A program made the translations under genes and the position numbers. Below the pieces are notes generated by a model, which searched no databases, had not been told where the DNA came from, and saw only the letters and a list, made by a program, of their open reading frames with translations. From the NCBI RefSeq assembly GCF_026283965.1, contig NZ_JAPDPD010000008.1, positions 62,001 through 126,000 on the forward strand: a DNA stretch of 64,000 nt. The letters run 5' to 3'. Positions 27,501 through 33,735 of this stretch are shown here, piece by piece (positions within the stretch are counted from its first letter, which is position 1; each line of letters opens with the position of its first letter). This DNA is from Dyella subtropica (GTDB taxonomy: Bacteria; Pseudomonadota; Gammaproteobacteria; Xanthomonadales; Rhodanobacteraceae).

Positions 27501-27836
27501 GTGGTGGTCAGCAGTGCCGAGCCTCCCGTAGTTTCGGCGCTTCAGTGCAATCCAGGACTGCAGACCGGCTGGACGATGGCTTTCGATCCCGCGTCGGGTG
27601 GTGGTCTTAAGAAGTCGTTCTTCCCGGATGCGAATGGCAGTTACGGGTCTGGCTCGGGTTCATCGAGTGTCTCTGGTATTCGACTCGACGCGGTCGGTAG
27701 CCCGACGACGGTGAGGTATGGCGGGCAGACCTATATCGTCACCCAGACCATCAAAGGCAGCGCGGCTCTCAGCAAGGTGAATCCGCCAAGCGGCAACAGC
27801 CCGTCCCGGGTTTCGTGGCGAGAAATCAAGCTTTGA
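24507..27836 (+). CDS. pilY1: PilY1/PilC tip protein with an L-type-lectin-like head, cluster 2
   Basis: A 1109-residue secreted protein (signal peptide ending near NVAAA, ATG at 24507 with GGGAAGGAC upstream). Its first 280 or so mature residues have no vWA/MIDAS motif. They read like a bacterial L-type (legume-type) lectin: VTYTDNFSGKTASLKW, NGADGISFLLTDG, GGLGGSMGYS, LANAYLGLGIDEFGNFLNRG. From about residue 530 the PilY1 propeller follows: RTAVLGDIIDSSPTWVGAP, VVYVGSNDGFLHGFRAGT, and a canonical calcium loop Asp793-x-Asp795-x-Asp797...Asp801 before YVYAGDVQGNVWRFDL; it ends SRVSWREI. So this operon should present a carbohydrate-binding rather than a vWA tip. The lectin call rests on motif reading only. 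Confidence 0.9.
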   Translation: MSTKYTKLMCFLAGLLVSNVAAAVTYTDNFSGKTASLKWTSLNDACLTAGDGTGTIPACPTTIAKADAAGYGALRLTPAQNGQTGAILSQFTFPSNQGLQVTFTTYTYGGDKGGTAKNGADGISFLLTDGTATAPTVAGGLGGSMGYSCSNSNSTYEGLANAYLGLGIDEFGNFLNRGDNTSSGIYNTNSSSYTGGTAYGTNTYSNSPDGSIGAGAGPQYQPERIGLRGAGNTTWAWLQSQNSAYYSGSVSKSKVQAACKSGQYVSGVDSDGNQILKSIPYNYAVIPGGYRVLPNSQPIASNKSQARIDATNGNAWPITYKLVLSSTGLLNFSYSYNNGAYQPVLVNSSITSSNGPIPNLFRFGFSAGTGGSNNVHEITCFQASPLESNSSAGANTVQSGQVRIGTQIYLASYASDNWWGSLVSAPVVTTGGVVSVSSTANWDAKCKLTGGGCPSMGTDSSGKPLNTITVQGPTARTLLTSDSSTGAGEAFQWASLNAYQRTALDGSDSAGQSRLAWLRGDRTVEQLQSPPGTLRARTAVLGDIIDSSPTWVGAPTPSNYPDAFGDFLYGNPSSAPENATGAQAYSAFASTYASRQNVVYVGSNDGFLHGFRAGTYKTDGSYDSSTNDGKEVIGYMPSGQLAQYAADLTNPNYVHDFVVDATPVVGDLFYGKKWHTWLVGGVGSGGSEIYALDITDPSTFAESGASSTVRGDWTSATTGLSHLANTVGTPVIARLHNGQWAIIFGNGIGGTQTAGIYIGLVDSTSGAITFQFLDTGVGSATSPDGIAYVSSVDLDGDHIADYVYAGDVQGNVWRFDLTSKDSTKWAVSQFGTGAATPLFVAQDAASTLQPITTAATVASVQSGGGNRVMVLFGTGQKTPVTSSSGDVYASGTQTFYGIWDWDMGAWNGLSTGSAYASLTGTQSIGRTNLLQQTLASTSNVGNGAQVLGYRSLSTANQVCWSGSSTCTPSTNNTQYGWYFDFPDSQEQVVYNPVMVDGTVVVSSAEPPVVSALQCNPGLQTGWTMAFDPASGGGLKKSFFPDANGSYGSGSGSSSVSGIRLDAVGSPTTVRYGGQTYIVTQTIKGSAALSKVNPPSGNSPSRVSWREIKL

Positions 27837-27858
27837 TCGTTGGTTGACGCCGGCATCG

Positions 27859-27888
27859 CGTCAGCGGTCGATGGTTTGGCCGCTGACG
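27859..27888 (+). promoter_or_regulatory. Hairpin between pilY1 and pilE, cluster 2
   Basis: CGTCAGCGG pairs with CCGCTGACG across a 12-base loop. It matches the core of the hairpin at 19935-19965 although the surrounding DNA is unrelated. No U-run follows. Its retention at both pilY1-pilE junctions suggests a function in the transcript. Confidence 0.65.
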
Positions 27889-27965
27889 TCATATAGACGC
27901 ACCACTGAGACTTTCAATGATTCGAGAATGGGTCCGATGGGCTGAAGGGCGAAGCAAGGCATATC

Positions 27966-28409
27966 ATGAATAGACCACTGAGTGGCCAGCTGAAATACCA
28001 CGACGCTGAACAGGGCTTTACGCTGATCGAGCTGATGATCGTCGTGGCGATCGTGACCATCCTCGCCGCGATCGCGTACCCCTCTTACACCAACTACATC
28101 ACCAGAACGAATCGGGTGGCGGCGGAAGGCTGTCTGTCGCAAGTCTCCAACTACATGGAGCGCTACTACACCACCAACCTGAGCTATAGCGCAGCCACCC
28201 TGCCGGCGTTGGATTGCAAGAGCGCGGCGCAGACCGGGGCCAATTACAGCTACAGCTTTCCAAGCCCGGCCACGTCCACTGCCTACAGCGTCCAGGCTGC
28301 GCCGATCAATGCGCAGCTGACGCGGGACACCCTGTGCGGCACCCTTACGCTGGACCAGACCGGCAAGCGGACATACAGCGGCACCGGCACGGTGGCGCAG
28401 TGCTGGTAA
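27966..28409 (+). CDS. pilE: PilE-type (pseudo)pilin, cluster 2
   Basis: A 147-residue pilin with a 17-residue leader ([17 protein letters not shown]) and mature start [20 protein letters not shown] with Glu5. The N-terminal 50 residues differ from the cluster 1 pilE at many positions (for example [13 protein letters not shown] versus PAYTNYLARTNRA), but the remaining 97 residues are identical in protein and DNA. The globular domain, including the final Cys pair, is therefore the same in both operons even though their PilY1 heads differ. It lies 129 bases after pilY1, behind a hairpin, and is the last pilin gene. Confidence 0.92.
   Translation: MNRPLSGQLKYHDAEQGFTLIELMIVVAIVTILAAIAYPSYTNYITRTNRVAAEGCLSQVSNYMERYYTTNLSYSAATLPALDCKSAAQTGANYSYSFPSPATSTAYSVQAAPINAQLTRDTLCGTLTLDQTGKRTYSGTGTVAQCW
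28118..28408 (+). repeat. 291-bp exact repeat shared by the two pilE genes, copy 2
   Basis: Identical to 20119-20409 at a distance of 7999 bases. Left and right borders are marked by a T/C and an A/G difference respectively. Synonymous sites show no change, unlike every other paired gene of the two clusters. Confidence 0.93.
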
Positions 28410-28565
28410 GGCAGCGCTCGCACCGGCTTGAGATGATGTTGTCGCTCTGATTTTTGCTCTGCGTATGGGGGGGGCACCGCTCGGCTTTCTTTCGGGGTCA
28501 GGGTGCACGGGGAGTCTTGTATCCCCCAGCCTCCCCTCAGGCAGGGAGGCACTCCTTACCTTGGG

Positions 28566-29309
28566 TCAAGCAGCAGCGCTGATCTGCGAGGCGAGGGCTT
28601 GCAACGCCGCGTGCGGCGAAGCGCGCAGCTGTTCGGCCAACGCATCGAGGTAGTGCGCAGGGGCAAGCGGGATGGCGCGTCCGATCAGGCGCGCGGCTTC
28701 GTCGATGCGGCCTTCGCCGGTGAGCACGGAGGCCCAGCTGCACAGGCCTCGGTAGTCGCCAGTTTCGGCGGAGCGACGGTACAGCGCGAATGCGCGGGTG
28801 GTGTCGACCGGTGTTTCCCAGCCGTATTCGTAGAACTGACCCAGGAAATGCATCGCACGCGCGTGACCCATCTCGACCGCGCGCGTGAACCAGCGGAACG
28901 CTTCCGTACGATCCCGCTTCACACCACGCCCGTTGGCGTACATCTGCGCCATGTTGTAGATGGCCCAATCCAGGTTCTGCTCAGCTGCGCGGCGGTACCA
29001 CACGGCGGCGAGCGGATAGTCGACGAGCGTGCCCCAGCCATTTTCGTGGCATCGGCCCAGCATGTTCATTGCCATGGGCACGCCGGCGTGGGCGGAGCGC
29101 TGGAACCAGTACAGTGCTTCGGCGGCGTCGGGTATCACGCCGCGGCTGTCCAAATAGAGCTGAGCCAGCCAGGCTTGTGCATCGGCGCGCCCGCCGCGGG
29201 CGGCATCGATAAGCAACTGCGCTGCGCAAGCTGGGTCGTCTTTCAGTAGAGCGTTGACGGCATCGACATCCAGCATGACGGGCAAGGCGTTACTCAACTT
29301 TCGCTCCAT
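28566..29309 (-). CDS. Sel1-like (SLR) tetratricopeptide repeat protein
   Basis: A 247-residue protein made of about four Sel1-like repeats: AQAWLAQLYLDSRGVIPDAA, AMNMLGRCHENGWGTLVDYP, AIYNMAQMYANGRGVKRDRT and AMHFLGQFYEYGWETPVDTT. Each is a helix pair with the GxGV/GWGT turn. No signal peptide is evident, so it is probably cytoplasmic. Sel1 proteins act as interaction scaffolds; a similar Sel1/TPR gene often accompanies piuC and a catecholate receptor, but its role there is unclear. The ATG overlaps the last 16 bases of the hydroxylase gene, so it is the third gene of the iron operon. Confidence 0.85.
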   Translation of the reverse strand: MERKLSNALPVMLDVDAVNALLKDDPACAAQLLIDAARGGRADAQAWLAQLYLDSRGVIPDAAEALYWFQRSAHAGVPMAMNMLGRCHENGWGTLVDYPLAAVWYRRAAEQNLDWAIYNMAQMYANGRGVKRDRTEAFRWFTRAVEMGHARAMHFLGQFYEYGWETPVDTTRAFALYRRSAETGDYRGLCSWASVLTGEGRIDEAARLIGRAIPLAPAHYLDALAEQLRASPHAALQALASQISAAA

Positions 29310-29983
29310 TGCCGCAGCAGGTTGTGATACACGCCGGTGAGCGAGAGCAGGGCGTTCTGATCGCTTGCGGGGTTCTGGTTGAGGGACTGGATGGCGACGT
29401 CGAGGTCGAACAGGATGCGGCGCTGTGCGTCGTCGCGCACCAGGCTCTGGATCCAGAAGAAAGAAGCCACGCGCGCGCCGCGCGTTACCGGTTTCACCTT
29501 GTGCAGGCTGCTGGCGGGATAAAGCAGAAGATCGCCTGCGGGCAGTTTGACGGCGTGGGTGCCGAAGCTGTCTTCGATCACCAGTTCGCCGCCGTCGTAA
29601 TCCTCCGGTGCGGCGAGGAACAGTGTGGCGGATAGGTCGGTGCGGATCGGCAAGGCTGGTTCGCGCGTGCGGTCGTAGCGAATGGCGTTGTCGACGTGGA
29701 AGCCAAATTGCTGGCCGCCGCTGTAGCGATTGAACAATGGCGGGTGGATGTGTCGCGGCAACGCACCGGCGAAGAAGGTGGGGTGGCGTAGCACGGCCTC
29801 GGTCACGATCGTGCCCAGCTCGCGCGCCAGCGGATTGTTTTCATCCAGTTGCGCGTTGTTCTTGGCCTGGGCCGATTGATAGCCGGCGGTGATGCGGCCA
29901 TCGGTCCAAGGTGCGGCGTCCAGTTTCTGGCGGAATGCTTGCAGTTGTGTGGGGGTGAGGACTTCAGGGATATGCAGAAGCAT
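29294..29983 (-). CDS. piuC: PKHD-type Fe(II)/2-oxoglutarate hydroxylase PiuC (YbiX)
   Basis: A 229-residue protein of the YbiX/PiuC family, full length. It starts MLLHIPEVLTPTQLQAFRQ. The iron ligands are His and Asp in QFGFHVDNAIR and the distal His in YPASSLHKVKPVTRGAR, where the final Arg binds 2-oxoglutarate. The family is encoded beside TonB-dependent catecholate or monomeric-catechol receptors (fiu-ybiX in E. coli, piuA-piuC in Pseudomonas) and is induced by iron limitation; its substrate is not established. Here it follows such a receptor by 139 bases that carry a REP-like pair, and it overlaps the Sel1 gene. Confidence 0.93.
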   Translation of the reverse strand: MLLHIPEVLTPTQLQAFRQKLDAAPWTDGRITAGYQSAQAKNNAQLDENNPLARELGTIVTEAVLRHPTFFAGALPRHIHPPLFNRYSGGQQFGFHVDNAIRYDRTREPALPIRTDLSATLFLAAPEDYDGGELVIEDSFGTHAVKLPAGDLLLYPASSLHKVKPVTRGARVASFFWIQSLVRDDAQRRILFDLDVAIQSLNQNPASDQNALLSLTGVYHNLLRQWSES

Positions 29984-30020
29984 GGTGTTTACCGTGGATG
30001 CCTGGACGTGCGCCGCCCAT

Positions 30021-30086
30021 GTAGGAGCGCATCCTGTGCGCGAAGGGGCCTTGTGGCGCTTGGTCGCGCACAGGGTGCGCTCTTAC
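30021..30086. repeat. Paired REP-like element 1 (BIME-like)
   Basis: Two head-to-head copies of a GTAGGAGCGC..CCTGTGCGCGA palindrome (30021-30044 and, inverted, 30064-30086) separated by about 20 bases. They sit between the siderophore receptor and piuC. Related copies lie at 43211-43281, 53821-53895 and 62714-62736. Confidence 0.85.
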
Positions 30087-30122
30087 AGGAGGTGTTGCGG
30101 CGTGTGGAACGCCGGCCTCCCA

Positions 30123-32420
30123 TCAGAACTTGAAGTTCGCGCTCAGGATGGCCGACCGGCCTGGCGCTACCGTGGCGTAATGTGCGGCATACGCCTTGTC
30201 GAAGTAGTACTTGTTGGTGAGGTTCTGGATGTTGAGCTGCAGGTTGAAATGGCGGTTGATCTCATACGAGGCCATCGCATCGAAGCGAGTGTACGAGGGC
30301 ACCCACTTGGTGTTGGCGGTGTTGCCGTAGACCTTGCCCATATAGAACGCGCCGCCGCCGATGGTCAGGGCCGGGGTGATGGCGTAGGTGGTCCATAGCG
30401 TGGCGCTGTGCTTCGGCGTGTTCGGGAACCGGTTGCCCTGGTAGCCCGGTGCGGCCGGCGAAGCCTTCATCAGTTCGCTGTCGAGATAGGTGTAGCCGGC
30501 GAATACCTGCCACTGCTCGGTGAGGTTGCCGCTGATGCCCAGCTCGATGCCGTCCACACGCTGCTTGCCGACGTTCGCCATAGGGCCGCCGCGCACGCCG
30601 GTGAGGGCGACGCGAGCGTTGCTCTTCTCGGTGCGAAACACGGCGGCGGTGAGTGAGGCGCGGTTGTCGAGCACATCCCACTTCGTGCCCAGTTCCAGGT
30701 TGCGGCTGGTTTCCGGCTTGAGATCAGCGTTGCTCAGCGATATGCCGTCGGCGCCATCGCCGGCATCCACACCGGGCGGATTGGATGACGTGCCGTAGGA
30801 GAGGTAGATGCTGCCGTTGCTCGCTGGCTTGTAGACCACGCCGGCCTGGTAGTTCCAGAAGTTGGCGTCGTTTTTCAGCGTGGCGATGGCGTTGGTGGCC
30901 GTGGTGACGCTGGTGGAGCGTGTGCGGAAGTTGTCGAAGCGCACGCCGAGATTCAGCAGCCATTGCTCGCTCAGTGTGGCTGTGTCGAAAGCCCAGGCCG
31001 AGCGCGTATCGGTGCTGACACGCACTGGGTTCAGGCCTCCCACGATCAGGCCCGTCCAAGGGTCGTTCGGGTTCGGGTTGAGTACGCTCGTGCACCAGTA
31101 GTTGGACGGTGCACCGATGCCGTATTTTTTGCTGCATGCGCCGTTGACGATGGAGCCGGCGTTATGGGTGTCGCTGGCGCTGGCCGATGCATCCACGTTG
31201 TAGCTGGAGCGGTGGGTTTTCTCGTTGCTGATTTCGATGCCAGTGGCGATGGTGTGCTTGATGGAGCCGGTCTCGAACTCGCCGGTGAGATCGGTCTGGT
31301 TGGTCATCGCGGTGGTGGCGCTGATGCGGTTGTTGTTGCGGCGCCAGATGCCACCGTTCACCAAGAAGTTGCCTTGGCTATCGTCCGGCTGTGTCCAGAG
31401 ATAGTCGTTGGTGACGCGCGAATACACCGTGCTGTTGCGCAGCACCCAGTTGCCGCCGAAGTCGTGTTGCAAGCGAATGCTGCCCACGTCGGTTTTCTGC
31501 TTCTGGAAATCCCGGCTGAGCAAGCCGTAGTACGTGTCGTGCGGCACCTCGATCGGCGCGCCGTTGCCGTTGAGGTAAGCATTCGGACTGGTGGCGACGA
31601 ATGGGTTGTTGTACGGCAGGCCGCTGTCGGGCGTGTCGTCGCTTTGCAGGTGGTAGTAACTCAGCGTGACGCTGGTGGCGGACTTCATGCCGAAGGTGAT
31701 CGACGGTGCGATGCCCCAGCGGCTGAAGTCCGGGCCGTTGCGATCGGGGATGTCGTTCTCGTGCGCCATGGCGTTGAGGCGGAAGACCACGTCGTCGTTC
31801 ACTAACTGGTTCCAGTCGACGGTGCCGCGTCGATAGCTGTCCGTGCCCACGCCGATGCTGCCGCTCACGAAGGTCTTCGCTTGCGGTGCCTTGGTGATCA
31901 GATTCACGCTGCCGCCGACCGAGCCGCGGCCGGTGTAGGCCGAGCTGGGGCCCTTGGTCACTTCGATCTGTTCGATATCGAATACTTCGCGCGATTGCGA
32001 ACCGGTGCTGCGCACGCCGTCGATGAATAGCGAACTCTGCGAATCGAAGCCGCGGATGAAGGGGCGGTCGCCATTCGGGTTGCCGCCTTCGCCGGCGCCG
32101 AAGGTGATGCCGGGCACCGTGCGCAGTGCGTCGAGCAGGGAGACAGCGCCGGTCTCCTGCATGATCGCCTGCGGAATCACCGTGACGGCGCGTGGGGTAT
32201 CGAGCAGTGGGGCTGTGAACTTCGGTGAGGTGGAGTTCACGGTGGTGGCATCGACTTTGATGCCTTCCAGCTTCTTGGCCTGATCTTCCTTCGGCGCATC
32301 GGCGTCGGCGATGGAGCCGGCGTGAGCGGCGGCTGGCAGCAAGGCCAAGCCGAGGGCGGAGGCCAGCAGGCGCTTGGGGGAGGAGGCTTGCGAGGTGACA
32401 AAGGCTTGGGAGGGGGACAT
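30123..32420 (-). CDS. TonB-dependent catecholate siderophore receptor (Fiu/PiuA-like)
   Basis: A 765-residue outer-membrane receptor. Signal peptide ends near PAAAHAG. The plug has LEGIKVDATTVNSTSPKFTA, DTPRAVTVIPQAIMQETGAV, GDRPFIRGFDSQSSLFIDGV and IEVTKGPSSAYTGRGSVGGS, the siderophore-receptor pattern; the barrel contains SGNLTEQWQVFAGYTYLDSE and ends SAILSANFKF with the terminal Phe. The ATG at 32420 is chosen because AAGGAAGA precedes it and the signal peptide starts there; 94 more upstream codons are open but not secretory. It heads the minus-strand operon receptor-piuC-sel1 with a Fur-box-like site about 185-205 bases upstream, so it should be induced by iron limitation. Confidence 0.93.
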   Translation of the reverse strand: MSPSQAFVTSQASSPKRLLASALGLALLPAAAHAGSIADADAPKEDQAKKLEGIKVDATTVNSTSPKFTAPLLDTPRAVTVIPQAIMQETGAVSLLDALRTVPGITFGAGEGGNPNGDRPFIRGFDSQSSLFIDGVRSTGSQSREVFDIEQIEVTKGPSSAYTGRGSVGGSVNLITKAPQAKTFVSGSIGVGTDSYRRGTVDWNQLVNDDVVFRLNAMAHENDIPDRNGPDFSRWGIAPSITFGMKSATSVTLSYYHLQSDDTPDSGLPYNNPFVATSPNAYLNGNGAPIEVPHDTYYGLLSRDFQKQKTDVGSIRLQHDFGGNWVLRNSTVYSRVTNDYLWTQPDDSQGNFLVNGGIWRRNNNRISATTAMTNQTDLTGEFETGSIKHTIATGIEISNEKTHRSSYNVDASASASDTHNAGSIVNGACSKKYGIGAPSNYWCTSVLNPNPNDPWTGLIVGGLNPVRVSTDTRSAWAFDTATLSEQWLLNLGVRFDNFRTRSTSVTTATNAIATLKNDANFWNYQAGVVYKPASNGSIYLSYGTSSNPPGVDAGDGADGISLSNADLKPETSRNLELGTKWDVLDNRASLTAAVFRTEKSNARVALTGVRGGPMANVGKQRVDGIELGISGNLTEQWQVFAGYTYLDSELMKASPAAPGYQGNRFPNTPKHSATLWTTYAITPALTIGGGAFYMGKVYGNTANTKWVPSYTRFDAMASYEINRHFNLQLNIQNLTNKYYFDKAYAAHYATVAPGRSAILSANFKF

Positions 32421-32604
32421 CGCTCTTCCTTGGAACAGGTATAGGCATGCACGGCGCGCCGCGAGTGGGGCGTCGGTACCGATGCATCTGGAATGTGGCT
32501 GGGCCTGGCCATCGCGCCGGTCGGCAGCACCTGCGTAGCTATGGCCGCAGGTACATGCCAACGGGGTTAGCCGCCTCGCTGAGTGCAAAGACAGTAAAGC
32601 AATT

Positions 32605-32623
32605 GATAATGATTCGCAATAAA
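32605..32623 (-). promoter_or_regulatory. Fur-box-like operator between the siderophore receptor and panE
   Basis: On the minus strand the site reads TTTATTGCGAATCATTATC. Its right half AATCATTATC matches the Fur consensus GATAATGATAATCATTATC exactly, while the left half is weaker. It lies in the divergent region about 190 bases before the receptor ATG and about 80 bases before the panE ATG. With the known iron control of fiu/piuA-type genes, this is a reasonable Fur operator. Confidence 0.65.
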
Positions 32624-32704
32624 TATCGTAAGTATCTACGCCGAGCTCGGGGCGCAGGCCGTCGCCTGTAATCTGTGGCGCAGGTTGATTCGAAGGGTGC
32701 ACAT

Positions 32705-33640
32705 ATGCGGATGTTGGTGGTTGGCGCAGGCGCCACAGGTGGGTATTTCGGCGGGCGTCTGCTGGAAAGCGGCCAGGACGTGACCTTTCTGGTACGCGCC
32801 GGCCGTGCGGCGGCGCTGGCCCGGCATGGCCTGGTCATTCGTAGTGAGAAGGGCGATGTCACGTACCCGTCGCCGCCCACCGTGCAAGCGGACGCGTTGC
32901 GCGAACCGTTCGACCTGATTCTGCTGAGCTGCAAGGCCTATCACCTGGCACAGGCGATCGAGGACATCGCGCCCGCGGTCGGTCCGTCCAGCCTGATCCT
33001 GCCGCTGCTCAACGGTATGTGCCACTTGGATCTGCTCGATGCACGCTTCGGTGCGCAACACGTGCTGGGTGGTCAATGTGTGATCGCGGCGACCCTGGAT
33101 GCCGAGGGTGCCGTACGCCATCTCAACCGGTCGCACAGCCTCACCTTCGGTGAGCGCGATGGCACACGCTCGGGGCGCATCGAACGTGTCGCGCAGAGCA
33201 TGGCGAAAGCCAACTTTGAGCCGCGCCTGAGCACCACCATCCTGCAGGACATGTGGGACAAGTGGGTCTTCCTCGCCTCGCTTGCCGGCATCACCTGCTT
33301 GATGCGCGCTCCAGTGGGCGACATCGTCGCGGCTACCGGCGGCACCCAGGCCGTACTTGATCTGCTCGATGAGTGTCGGCGTGTGGCCGAGGGCTGTGGC
33401 TACACGCCGAGCGATGCCGTGCTCCAGCGCGCAAGCTCGGTGTTGACCGAGGCGGGTTCTACTCTGAGTGCATCGATGCTGCGCGACCTGGAGCAAGGCG
33501 GCGCCATCGAAGCCGATCATGTGGTGGGCGATCTGCTGGCACGCGCCACGTTATCCACCGACGATCTGCCGATGCTGCGCGTGGCTTATGCGCATCTGAA
33601 GGCTTATGAGTCGAGGCGCGCACGTACGAGAGCGGCATGA
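32705..33640 (+). CDS. 2-dehydropantoate 2-reductase family protein (PanE/ApbA)
   Basis: A 311-residue ketopantoate-reductase-family enzyme. The N-terminal Rossmann fold starts MRMLVVGAGATGGYFGGRL with the GxGxxG fingerprint; FDLILLSCKAYHL carries the conserved SxKxY segment, and DKWVFLASLAGITCLMRAPV is the start of the C-terminal helical domain with the catalytic-type lysine. The family reduces 2-dehydropantoate with NADPH for pantothenate synthesis, but many members act on other 2-keto compounds, so no symbol is given. The ATG at 32705 follows a GAAGGG site. It is divergent from the siderophore receptor and convergent with the next TonB receptor; nothing in the surroundings points to pantothenate. 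Confidence 0.88.
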   Translation: MRMLVVGAGATGGYFGGRLLESGQDVTFLVRAGRAAALARHGLVIRSEKGDVTYPSPPTVQADALREPFDLILLSCKAYHLAQAIEDIAPAVGPSSLILPLLNGMCHLDLLDARFGAQHVLGGQCVIAATLDAEGAVRHLNRSHSLTFGERDGTRSGRIERVAQSMAKANFEPRLSTTILQDMWDKWVFLASLAGITCLMRAPVGDIVAATGGTQAVLDLLDECRRVAEGCGYTPSDAVLQRASSVLTEAGSTLSASMLRDLEQGGAIEADHVVGDLLARATLSTDDLPMLRVAYAHLKAYESRRARTRAA

Positions 33641-33663
33641 GTTTGGCGAGGCCGCCCGTTGAG

Positions 33664-33696
33664 CAAAAAAAGCGCCGCACGTCATGTGCGGCGCTT
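33664..33696 (-). terminator. Rho-independent terminator of the third TonB receptor gene
   Basis: An 11-bp stem (AAGCGCCGCAC / GTGCGGCGCTT) with a 5-base loop is followed on the minus strand by seven U. It lies 40 bases beyond the receptor stop codon. Plus-strand panE, ending at 33640, gains a hairpin without a U-run. Confidence 0.9.
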
Positions 33697-33735
33697 CATT
33701 GAAAAGCTCCTCGCGGGAGCGTTGACCTCAACCTG

